A stretch of DNA of 6,451 nucleotides from Fervidifonticultor_A sp037443565. Its GTDB lineage: Bacteria; Sysuimicrobiota; Sysuimicrobiia; Sysuimicrobiales; Humicultoraceae. This document shows positions 1 through 6,164 of the stretch, one piece after another; position 1 is the stretch's first letter; the number at the start of each line of letters is the position of its first letter. The notes under the pieces were generated by a model that was not told where the DNA came from, made no database searches, and saw only the letters and a program-made list of their open reading frames with translations. The stretch lies in the NCBI GenBank assembly GCA_037443565.1, contig JBBIOB010000085.1, positions 1-6,451 of the forward strand. The letters run 5' to 3'. A program made the translations under genes and the position numbers.

Positions 1-1
1 G

Positions 2-122
2 TTCGAGACCCCACCCGGCGTCCAGAGCCAGTTCGACTGGTCTGTGTACACGGTGCCGCTGGGCAGCGCACTTACCCGCGTCGTGGTGTACGGGCTGATC
101 CTGAGCTACAGTCGGCGGCTGC
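2..122 (+). pseudogene. IS21-family transposase (IstA) internal fragment
   Basis: Frame 2 reads an IstA-like stretch from the first bases: FETPPGVQSQFDWSVYTVPL, then a hydrophobic beta-strand run and a LSYSRR motif. IS21-family IstA proteins show this arrangement where the integrase (DDE) core begins, with the Asp of QFDW as the expected first catalytic residue. After about base 122 the frame stays open but no longer resembles a transposase, and it becomes the antisense of the neighbouring toxin gene. The piece is therefore cut by the window edge on the left and by decay or a junction at about 123-145 on the right. No IstB ATPase gene and no terminal inverted repeat are visible. The family call rests on motif recall, not on an alignment. 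Confidence 0.7.
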
Positions 123-145
123 ATGCCCGCCGGGCGTCACGGCCC

Positions 146-547
146 CTACACGGCTTTGACCGTCACCAACTTCTCGAGACCGGCGAAGTCGGAAGGGTTC
201 CTCGTGTACAGAGCAAGGCCGTTCGCCGCCGCGGTCGACGCGATGAGCAGATCAGCAAAGCGGTGTCGAGTAGACCGTCGTGCCGCGCGCACGGCGGCGA
301 ATACTCTACCATACATGCGGGCCGCTTCCGCGTCGAACGACAGCGGGTCCCAGGTGGCCGCGGCCCACTGCAGTCGGTCCTGGCGCCGCGCCCGCTCTTG
401 TCTGTCGCTTGTGGCATGTGGCCCTGCCGCAAGTTCCGCCAGGGTGATCGCCGCGATTGCGGATTCATCGGGCAGCCGCGTGCGATCAATGACGCCGATA
501 TCGATCAGGACAGAGGTGTCCAACACGCCGCGCGTCGGCTCAGGCAT
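146..547 (-). CDS. vapC: PIN-domain toxin, VapC-like (type II toxin-antitoxin)
   Basis: This 133-residue protein has the size and pattern of a VapC ribonuclease toxin. Near the N-terminus, VLDTSVLID supplies the first metal-binding acidic residue (D10). TLAELAAG supplies E38, FADLLIAST supplies D99, and the C-terminal LYTRNPSDF motif (D120) is typical of VapC proteins. In this family the acidic residues bind Mg2+ and the enzyme cuts specific RNAs, often tRNA or rRNA, when its antitoxin is lost; the actual RNA target cannot be read from sequence. The ATG at 545-547 overlaps the end of the antitoxin gene by 8 bases, so the two are probably translationally coupled. The TAG stop lies just beyond the transposase scrap. 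The gene is complete with all expected acidic residues, so the toxin looks functional. Confidence 0.9.
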   Translation of the reverse strand: MPEPTRGVLDTSVLIDIGVIDRTRLPDESAIAAITLAELAAGPHATSDRQERARRQDRLQWAAATWDPLSFDAEAARMYGRVFAAVRAARRSTRHRFADLLIASTAAANGLALYTRNPSDFAGLEKLVTVKAV

Positions 548-785
548 CGGGGGCCTGGTCTACGGCGGCATCCAGATCGGTACGGAATCGAGCCGCATCG
601 ATGCGGGGCGCCTTCGCGGCTGCGTCGCCGATGACCGTCCGCGCCACGAACCGTTGGCGCTGAATCGGGTGCAGTTCGGCCACCGGCACGCCGTTACGGG
701 TCACGATCAGGCGTTGCCCCGCCTGCACCTTGCGGAGGACGGCGCCGGAGTCGTTTCGAAGCTCGCGCTGAGAGATGGTCCGCAT
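540..785 (-). CDS. Phd/YefM-type antitoxin of the PIN toxin
   Basis: An 81-residue antitoxin, transcribed first in the pair. The start MRTISQRELRNDSGAVLRKV followed by VTRNGVPVAEL is the classic prevent-host-death (Phd/YefM) fold, which binds operator DNA through its N-terminal half. The charged C-terminal part (roughly residues 50-81) would wrap the toxin. An upstream GTG at 812 would add nine residues (MLHLVLYPV), but the ATG at 783-785 was chosen because family members begin at MRTISQ. No strong Shine-Dalgarno sequence precedes either start. The stop overlaps the toxin start by 8 bases. The module points away from cas3, and Phd-type antitoxins usually repress their own promoter, so binding in the 786-875 region could also affect cas3 (inference). 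The gene might equally be annotated vapB by partner, but its fold is Phd/YefM. Confidence 0.88.
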   Translation of the reverse strand: MRTISQRELRNDSGAVLRKVQAGQRLIVTRNGVPVAELHPIQRQRFVARTVIGDAAAKAPRIDAARFRTDLDAAVDQAPDA

Positions 786-875
786 CACCGGATACAGTAC
801 CAGATGTAGCACCTTGTAGCAAGAGGCACTTCTGCCCGGAGTTGGGGAAGTGCGGCGGGGGTCCGGTGACTAAAG
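786..875. promoter_or_regulatory. divergent control region between antitoxin and cas3
   Basis: These 90 bases separate the two divergent genes and must hold both promoters if each is transcribed locally. The heptamer TGTAGCA occurs at 805-811 and again at 815-821, exactly 10 bases apart, placing both on the same face of the helix. TACA at 793-796 is an inverted match to TGTA at 805-808. This is a plausible operator for the Phd-type antitoxin. On the minus strand, TTGCTA and TACTGT 17 bases apart form a weak -35/-10 candidate. I found no convincing cas3 promoter and no clear ribosome binding site for the ATG at 876. GGGG at 857-861 is too far away to be sure, and AAAG at 872-875 sits upstream of the alternative ATG at 885. 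Confidence 0.35.
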
Positions 876-3764
876 ATGAACTCAATGCCTGATTTCTCGG
901 CCTGGTTTCGCTCCCTCTGGGGTTACGAGCCCTTCCCCTGGCAGTCCATGCTTGCCGAGCGGGCACCGGGCGGCACATGGCCTCAAGCGCTCGATCTGCC
1001 CACCGCCTCCGGCAAGACCGCGTGCATCGAGATCGCACTCTACGCTCTCGCGGCGCAGGCGGATCGGCCAACGGCAGAACGGACGGCCCCCCGCCGGATC
1101 TGGTTTGTCGTGGACCGCCGGATCGTAATTGACGAAGCGTTCGCGCGCGCCGAGCAGATCGCGGCCAGGCTCAGCCAGACGTCCACGGGCCCCATCGCCC
1201 AGGTCGCCGACCGACTGCGTCAGGTCTCCGGAACGGAGCGGCCGCTCGCCGTCGCGCGCCTGCGGGGCGGCGTCTTCCGCGATGACGGCTGGGCACGGCT
1301 TCCGTCGCAGCCCGCCGTGATTACCTCCACCGTCGACCAGCTCGGTTCGCGCCTCATGTTCCGGGGGTACGGCCGGAGCCTCCTGGCCGCGCCGATCTTC
1401 GCCGGGCTGGCTGCCAACGACAGCCTCATCCTGCTCGATGAAGCGCACTGCTCGGTGCCGTTCCTCCAGACGCTGCGGGCGGTCGAGAGGTTTCGCGGCC
1501 CTAAGTGGGCCGAGGCGCCGGTCTCGGCGCTGTTCGCGTTCATCGCGCTCTCGGCGACGCCGCCTGGAGATGTGCCGACCGACGCTGTGTTTCCCGGGGC
1601 GGCGCGAGAGCCGGCGCTCGACCATCAGGTGCTGCGCCAGCGGCTCCGCGCGTCCAAGCAAGCCGTCCTCGCGGAGGTGAAGACCAGGCGCGCCGGGACC
1701 GCGGACCCATGGATTGCCGAGGCCGTGGACCGGGCACGCTCCTACCTCAAACAGGGGAAGCGACGCGTTGCGGTCATGGTGAACAGGGTCCGAACGGCCC
1801 GGGCGATCGCGGCGGCGTTGCAGGAGAACCTGACCAAAGAGGCCGATGTCGTGCTCCTTACCGGACGGCTCCGCCCGTTCGAGCGGGACCATCTGGTCGA
1901 GCGGTGGAGCCCCTTCCTCAAGGCGCAGGCGCCGGAGGATCCCCCGAGGCCGATCGTCCTAGTCTCGACCCAGTGCCTGGAGGTCGGAGCGGACTTCAGC
2001 TTCGATGCGCTGGTCACAGAAGCCGCAAGCCTGGACGCGCTCCGGCAACGCTTCGGGAGGCTCGACCGGATGGGCGAGGCTGGCGTCTCCCCTGCAGCCA
2101 TCCTCGTTCGCGACCGAGACGTAGAGCGTGACAATGTAGAATCGGACCCCATCTACGGAACAGCGCTGGCGAACACCTGGAAGCTGCTCCAGGATTGCGC
2201 TGCAGACAACTTCGTCGACTTCGGGGTGAACGCGCTGCAATCGGCTATCGATCAGATCGACGACCTGTCCCCATACCTCGCGCCGGCGCCCGATGCGCCG
2301 GTGCTGCTGCCCGCGCATCTGGATCTGCTCTGCCAGACATCGCCACGGCCAGAGCCAGAGCCGGACGTGCAACTCTACCTTCACGGCAAAGACCGGGGTG
2401 CGCAGGAGGCTCAGGTCGTCTGGCGCGCGGATCTGGTGCCCGGGGACACGCGGCCGTGGGTCGAGACCGTGGCGCTCTGTCCACCGGTCGGCGGGGAGAT
2501 GCTGTCGGTGCCGCTCTACCGGTTGCGCGCCCACCTTGCTGGCGAACGTGGCGAGGACACCGGCGATGTCGAAGGCGTGCCGGAGACGGCGGTCGAGGGC
2601 ACGGCCCGGTCGAGGTCCTTTCTCCTCTGGCGCGGGCGGGATCGGTCGAGCGTTGCGCGCAACCCGCACCTCATCGCGCCTGACGACGTCGTGGTATTGC
2701 CGGCGTCTTACGGCGTCGAACCGCTGGGGCAGCCGGCGGTTGAAGCCGGATTGGGCGGCGAGGGCGTAGACCTCTGGGAACGAGTCCTCGAACCTGCCGG
2801 CAGGCCGGCGGCAGTCCGCCTTAGTCGCGCGGTGCTGGCGCCGTGGCTCTCGTGTCCCCCCCTGGCGGAGCTCATCCGCCTCGTCGAGGGAGCCGACCGC
2901 AACCGCGATCAGATCGCGAAGACCGTAGAGGAGGTCCTTGCGTACCGACCGACCACGGACAGCGATGCCCCGCCACCGCCGGTCTGGTGGTGTGAGTTGC
3001 TGCGGGGGGTCTGGCCCGGACGGATGGAGGAGCATCCTTCCGGAGGGGTAATCCTGTTTGCCCGCGCTGCGAGGGTGCGCCGAAGGGCGGAACCCGATCT
3101 GTCTGCGGACGACGACGACCTGACCTCGGCTACGGGGGCGGAGGTGTCCCTCGAAGACCATGCGGGCCTCGTGGAGCGTACCGCCGCCAGGATCGCCGGG
3201 CTCTGTTTGCCAGACCAATACCACACGACCGTTCGGCGGGCGGGGAGCTGGCACGACGTTGGCAAGCTCGACGAGCGGTTTCAGGTCTTCCTGCACCAGG
3301 GGGATGAGATCACCGCGCTCGCCGCGCCGGCGGCTCTCGCGAAGTCGCCGTCGGTCCCGGCCTCGCCCGCGCGTCGTCGCCTGATCCGGGAGGCGTGCGG
3401 GCTCCCGACCGACTTCCGGCATGAGATGCTTTCGTCGCAGATTGCCGAGCGCTGCGTACTGGCACCGGACGACGGGGAGGCGGCCGACCTGTTCCTGCAC
3501 CTGATTGCGAGTCACCATGGATACGCTCGACCCTTCGCCCCGTCAGTCCTGACGAGGCTCCGCCGCCGATTGTGGCGCAATGGGATGGCACGCCGATCAC
3601 GATCAGCACGGTCGATCGCGCCGCGCTGCCCCCGGCCCACCGTCTCGACTCGGGCATCACGGACCGGTTCTGGCGCCTCGTCCGGCGCCACGGTTGGTGG
3701 GGCCTTGCGTACCTCGAAGCGGTTCTCAGACTCAGTGACTGGTACGCGAGCGAGTTCGTCGTGA
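876..3764 (+). CDS. cas3: Cas3 helicase-nuclease, type I-G, frameshifted near its C-terminus
   Basis: Cas3 is recruited by a DNA-bound effector complex, then unwinds and shreds the target. The helicase comes first: Walker A PTASGKT (42-48, K47), VVDRRIVIDEAF (about 79-90), DEAH (188-191), SAT (226-228), STQCLEVGADF (364-374) and QRFGRLDR (391-398). A long linker follows. The HD nuclease is C-terminal: H762, WHDVGKLD with H793-D794, H849 in FRHEML, and SHHGY with H880-H881. Helicase-then-HD is the order known for type I-G (I-U) and the reverse of most Cas3 proteins. As read, the protein is 962 residues, but from residue 890 it is out of frame: a C-run at 3538-3541 appears one base short. Restoring one base gives 975 residues ending at 3802. 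The ATG at 876 is the default start; the ATG at 885 is an alternative. No effector gene adjoins it. Confidence 0.93.
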   Translation: MNSMPDFSAWFRSLWGYEPFPWQSMLAERAPGGTWPQALDLPTASGKTACIEIALYALAAQADRPTAERTAPRRIWFVVDRRIVIDEAFARAEQIAARLSQTSTGPIAQVADRLRQVSGTERPLAVARLRGGVFRDDGWARLPSQPAVITSTVDQLGSRLMFRGYGRSLLAAPIFAGLAANDSLILLDEAHCSVPFLQTLRAVERFRGPKWAEAPVSALFAFIALSATPPGDVPTDAVFPGAAREPALDHQVLRQRLRASKQAVLAEVKTRRAGTADPWIAEAVDRARSYLKQGKRRVAVMVNRVRTARAIAAALQENLTKEADVVLLTGRLRPFERDHLVERWSPFLKAQAPEDPPRPIVLVSTQCLEVGADFSFDALVTEAASLDALRQRFGRLDRMGEAGVSPAAILVRDRDVERDNVESDPIYGTALANTWKLLQDCAADNFVDFGVNALQSAIDQIDDLSPYLAPAPDAPVLLPAHLDLLCQTSPRPEPEPDVQLYLHGKDRGAQEAQVVWRADLVPGDTRPWVETVALCPPVGGEMLSVPLYRLRAHLAGERGEDTGDVEGVPETAVEGTARSRSFLLWRGRDRSSVARNPHLIAPDDVVVLPASYGVEPLGQPAVEAGLGGEGVDLWERVLEPAGRPAAVRLSRAVLAPWLSCPPLAELIRLVEGADRNRDQIAKTVEEVLAYRPTTDSDAPPPPVWWCELLRGVWPGRMEEHPSGGVILFARAARVRRRAEPDLSADDDDLTSATGAEVSLEDHAGLVERTAARIAGLCLPDQYHTTVRRAGSWHDVGKLDERFQVFLHQGDEITALAAPAALAKSPSVPASPARRRLIREACGLPTDFRHEMLSSQIAERCVLAPDDGEAADLFLHLIASHHGYARPFAPSVLTRLRRRLWRNGMARRSRSARSIAPRCPRPTVSTRASRTGSGASSGATVGGALRTSKRFSDSVTGTRASSS

Positions 3765-3802
3765 GCGCGCCTGAAGGAGCACGCGAGGTGTCGGCCGCAT
3801 GA
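3539..3802 (+). pseudogene. cas3: displaced C-terminal end of the Cas3 HD domain (frame 2)
   Basis: Frame 2 from the C-run onward reads PVSPDEAPPPIVAQWDG, then HRLDSGITDRFWRLVRRHGW, then GLAYLEAVLRLSDWYASEF, ending in a TGA at 3800-3802. This is the expected C-terminus of a type I-G Cas3. The Asp of RLSDW (bases 3737-3739, residue 955 of the repaired protein) matches the last conserved metal-binding Asp of HD nucleases. The frame 0 sequence over the same bases is an arginine- and serine-rich run with no family resemblance. The frame 2 segment has no ribosome binding site and only a GTG at 3572, so it is unlikely to be a separate gene. One missing base in the C-run explains both frames. Confidence 0.88.
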
Positions 3803-3903
3803 GCAGACGGGGTCCGGAGCCGACTGCGGTCGAGCTCCTATTATATAGAAACCGTCAGTTCTCTTCTCACGGTCCCGGAGTTGGCGCTGCCGCGTCCTGA
3901 TCA
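3799..3903 (+). other. 34-codon open frame overlapping the cas3 stop, doubtful gene
   Basis: The ATG at 3799-3801 overlaps the TGA of the displaced cas3 frame (ATGA), the junction commonly seen between coupled genes in cas operons. The frame encodes only 34 residues (MSRRGPEPTAVELLLYRNRQ and a short tail) and stops at 3901-3903. It has no recognisable domain. It could be the decayed start of a gene once coupled to cas3, or chance. I favour chance or remnant over a functional small protein. Confidence 0.2.
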
Positions 3904-4019
3904 TGCCGCACTGCGCGCGCGGGGACTTGTAGGAGCGTTTCGGGCACGCCGTATCAGGGTTCCCCCAACCGGTGCGAACTACAAGCTGAACTTCAGCCCC
4001 GCTCGGCCCATATGACGCC

Positions 4020-4055
4020 TGCACTTGCGTGCACGATCAGTTCAGGCACCTGAAC
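4020..4055. repeat. two tandem short inverted repeats upstream of cas4-cas1
   Basis: TGCAC-TTGC-GTGCA at 4020-4033 has 5-base arms around a 4-base loop. Six bases later, GTTCAGG-CA-CCTGAAC at 4040-4055 has 7-base arms with a 2-base centre and could fold as a 6-pair stem with a GCAC loop. No T-run follows, so an intrinsic terminator is unlikely. A compact near-palindrome of this kind may be a regulator binding site about 140 bases before cas4-cas1. The function is inferred only from symmetry. Confidence 0.35.
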
Positions 4056-4120
4056 GAAGTACCGCTCGTCTCCCGCCCCACCGTTCCATCCGCCCGGCAA
4101 CACGATCCGCGTGGGTCTGA

Positions 4121-4137
4121 CGGAGGCGCTCAGTGTG
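4121..4137 (+). promoter_or_regulatory. candidate Shine-Dalgarno and alternative GTG start for cas4-cas1
   Basis: CGGAGG at 4121-4126 lies 8 bases before an in-frame GTG at 4135-4137. This is the best ribosome binding site near the gene. Starting there would add 21 residues before the ATG at 4198, and that extension (VHKNYCIDEHRLAGAPPSTV and one Ala) has no family counterpart I know. The ATG start has no visible ribosome binding site. The choice between the two is open. Confidence 0.35.
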
Positions 4138-4197
4138 CATAAGAACTATTGCATAGATGAACATCGTCTTGCTGGCGCGCCCCCGTCAACCGTTGCC

Positions 4198-5865
4198 ATG
4201 AGCGAGCCTGCACCCTCGCCAGCGCACCATCCCCTCGAGATCATCCCCGCCAGGATGGTCAACGAGTTCGTGTACTGCCCTCGGCTGTTCTACCTGGAAT
4301 GGGTGCAGGGAGAGTTTGCCCACAGCGCCGATACCCTCGAGGGCGCCGCCGTCCACAAGCGCGTGGACAAGGAACAGGGGCCCCTGCCGGAAGCCACCGA
4401 GCTCGGTCCCGAGGAGCGGGTCGCGGCCCGAGGCGTGCTCGTGTCGGCCCCCGACCTCGGGCTGATCGCGCGCATCGACCTCCTCGAGGGCGCGGACGGG
4501 TTGGTGCGGCCGGTCGACTACAAGAAGGGATCGCCGGGGCGCGAGGGGCCGTGGCAGCCGGACCTCGCGCAACTGTGTGTTCAGGCCCTCGTGCTCAGGG
4601 AGAACGGCTATCGCTGCGAGGAGGGCTACATCTACTACGCGGCGACCAGGCAGCGCTTCGCCGTCCAGTTTGACGACGCACTGCTGGCGAAGGCGCTCGA
4701 CGCGGTGCGTGCCCTTCGAGAGGTGGCGGGTCGGCCTGTGCCGCCCCCGCCCTTGGTGGATAGCCCGAAGTGCCCGCGCTGCTCGCTGGTGGGCATCTGC
4801 CTCCCAGACGAGGTGAATCTGCTGACCGGCGTGATGCCGGACGGCGTTCGTCGTCTGGTTCCCGCGCGTGATGAGGCGGGACCGCTCTACGTCGTCAGCC
4901 AGGGTGCGACGGTTGGGAAGAAAGGGGAGCGCCTTGTCGTCCGTACGCGAGATGAGCCCGAGACACCTGTGCGACTCATTGACGTATCGCACGTCTCGGT
5001 GGTCGGCAATGTGCAGGTGAGCGCCCAGGCGATCCGGGGGCTTGCCGCTCGGGGCGCTCTGCTCCTGCACTTCACATATGGCGGATGGCTGTCCGCCGTC
5101 ACGTCCGGACCAGATCAGCGCAACGTGCTCCTCCGTGTGGCGCAGCACCGCCTTGCCGATGACGCGAACGGAGCGCTGGCTCTCGCGCGGGCGTTTGTGT
5201 GGGGTAAGATTCGCAACCAGCGCACGCTGCTCCGACGAAACCATCGTGAACGACCCCAGTCCGCAATCGATGAACTGGCCAGGCTGGCCAGGGGCGTGCA
5301 CCGGGCCGAGACAATCCAAAACCTCCTCGGGGTTGAAGGCTCCGCCGCCCGCATCTACTTCTCGCTGTTCTCGGGCATGCTGCGCCCCGATCTGGCCTTT
5401 GACTTTCGCGAGAGGAACAGACGCCCTCCGAGAGATCCCGTCAATGCCCTGCTCTCCTTCTTGTATGCACTTCTGCTCAAGGACTGCGTGGCAGCCATCA
5501 TGGCGGTTGGTCTCGATCCATATGTTGGCTTCTTTCACCAAGTCCACTATGGGCGCCCTTCGCTCGCGCTCGACCTGGCGGAAGAGTTTCGACCCCTGAT
5601 CAGCGACTCCACCGTGCTCACGGTGATCAACAACGAGATCGTGAACGAGGGTGACTTCGTCCAACGCGGTCCGGCATGCGCACTAAAGGACCCCGCGCGG
5701 CGGCGCGTCGTTGAAGCCTACGAGGCAAGGACGGGGACGCTCATTACCCACCCTCTGTTCGGCTACTCGATCAGCTACCGACGGGTACTGGAGGTACAGG
5801 CACGCCTCTTGGCGCGGGTGGTTTCTGGCGAGCTCAAGGGCTACCAGGCGTTCACGACGAGATGA
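4198..5865 (+). CDS. cas4-cas1: Cas4-Cas1 fusion, type I-G spacer acquisition protein
   Basis: This 555-residue fusion trims prespacers and checks the PAM through Cas4, and integrates spacers through Cas1. Cas4 occupies about residues 15-205. C27 (in YCPRLFYLEW) with C192, C195 and C201 (in CPRCSLVGIC) are the four expected iron-sulfur ligands. H53, D94 and D107-Y108-K109 form the RecB-like nuclease site, followed by the QLCVQAL helix. Cas1 runs from about residue 226 to the end: E380 (LLGVEGSAARIYF), H447 (GFFHQVHYGRPS), and D459 with E462 (LDLAEEFRP) match the catalytic set. No motif is missing. The ATG at 4198 was chosen because MSEP followed by LEIIPARMVNEFVYCPRL fits the usual family start; a GTG at 4135 has a better ribosome binding site. 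The stop overlaps the cas2 start as ATGA, so the two are probably translationally coupled. The fusion is diagnostic of type I-G. Confidence 0.95.
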   Translation: MSEPAPSPAHHPLEIIPARMVNEFVYCPRLFYLEWVQGEFAHSADTLEGAAVHKRVDKEQGPLPEATELGPEERVAARGVLVSAPDLGLIARIDLLEGADGLVRPVDYKKGSPGREGPWQPDLAQLCVQALVLRENGYRCEEGYIYYAATRQRFAVQFDDALLAKALDAVRALREVAGRPVPPPPLVDSPKCPRCSLVGICLPDEVNLLTGVMPDGVRRLVPARDEAGPLYVVSQGATVGKKGERLVVRTRDEPETPVRLIDVSHVSVVGNVQVSAQAIRGLAARGALLLHFTYGGWLSAVTSGPDQRNVLLRVAQHRLADDANGALALARAFVWGKIRNQRTLLRRNHRERPQSAIDELARLARGVHRAETIQNLLGVEGSAARIYFSLFSGMLRPDLAFDFRERNRRPPRDPVNALLSFLYALLLKDCVAAIMAVGLDPYVGFFHQVHYGRPSLALDLAEEFRPLISDSTVLTVINNEIVNEGDFVQRGPACALKDPARRRVVEAYEARTGTLITHPLFGYSISYRRVLEVQARLLARVVSGELKGYQAFTTR

Positions 5866-6164
5866 TCGACACGCAGCGGCACCGGTTCGTGGTGTGTTAT
5901 GATGTTCGGGAGCCCAAGCGGCTTCGCCGGACGTACGAGACCATGCTGGGCTACGGCGATCCTCTACAGTACTCAGTCTTCGTATGCGATCTCTCGCATG
6001 CGGAGCGGCTGCTCATGGAGGACGCGCTGAGCAGGGTGGTCAGGTTGCCGGAGGATTGGGTACACATCATAGACCTTGGGCCGGCCCGTGGGCGGGGCTT
6101 GAAGAGGATTCGCAGCCTTGGCAACCGGCAGCTGGACGCTCCGAAGCGTCACCGGGTCGTCTGA
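5862..6164 (+). CDS. cas2: Cas2, spacer acquisition subunit
   Basis: A 100-residue Cas2 of normal length. Cas2 dimers bridge Cas1 dimers and hold the prespacer during integration; they are structural in this role. The first ferredoxin-fold strand FVVCYDV carries the conserved Asp (D14). It is followed by the RRTYETMLGYGDPLQYSVFV region typical of the family and a second strand near WVHIIDLG. The basic tail (RGRGLKRIRSLG onward) is as expected for Cas2 proteins paired with Cas4-Cas1 fusions. The start ATG at 5862-5864 overlaps the cas4-cas1 TGA, and there is no separate strong ribosome binding site, so coupled translation is likely. The frame is intact. It is the last gene before the CRISPR leader. 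Confidence 0.95.
   Translation: MIDTQRHRFVVCYDVREPKRLRRTYETMLGYGDPLQYSVFVCDLSHAERLLMEDALSRVVRLPEDWVHIIDLGPARGRGLKRIRSLGNRQLDAPKRHRVV

Larger units (their letters stand above)
3803..4197. other. 395-base gap between cas3 and cas4-cas1, no recognised gene
   Basis: No protein family is recognisable here. Frame 2 stays open from the cas3 stop to a TGA at 4016-4018, about 71 codons without an ATG or GTG, and the portion containing LTVPELALPRP and GANYKLNFSPARPI reads like protein, possibly the tail of a lost gene. An ATG at 3799, overlapping the displaced cas3 stop as ATGA, opens only a 34-codon frame (MSRRGPEP onward, stop 3901-3903). An AT-rich island (TATTATATA, 3839-3847) stands out in this GC-rich DNA. 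Two short inverted repeats lie in tandem at 4020-4033 and 4040-4055. A second AT-rich patch at 4138-4160 is a possible promoter for cas4-cas1. No CRISPR repeat copies were found. Confidence 0.6.

Noticed and set aside
1..15. GTTCGAGACC at the left edge resembling a tRNA T-arm
   Set aside because: There is no matching acceptor or anticodon stem, and the bases encode the start of the transposase fragment in frame 2.
882..3518. Long open frames on the minus strand opposite cas3 (882-1892 and 1959-3518)
   Set aside because: They are antisense to a clear Cas3 with ordered helicase motifs, have arginine- and proline-rich low-information sequence, and show no domain. Such shadows are normal in GC-rich DNA.
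3534..3548. Programmed ribosomal frameshifting to produce full-length Cas3
   Set aside because: The bases around TTCGCCCCGTC are not a canonical slippery heptamer, since the Ala codon would re-pair poorly, and no strong downstream structure was seen. An indel or sequencing error in a C-run is simpler.
3512..4024. 170-codon minus-strand open frame spanning the end of cas3 and the gap
   Set aside because: Most of it is antisense to the displaced Cas3 C-terminus. The part over the gap has no recognisable motif and no clear ribosome binding site.
4186..5664. 492-codon minus-strand open frame opposite cas4-cas1
   Set aside because: Antisense shadow of a well-supported Cas4-Cas1 fusion with all catalytic motifs on the plus strand.
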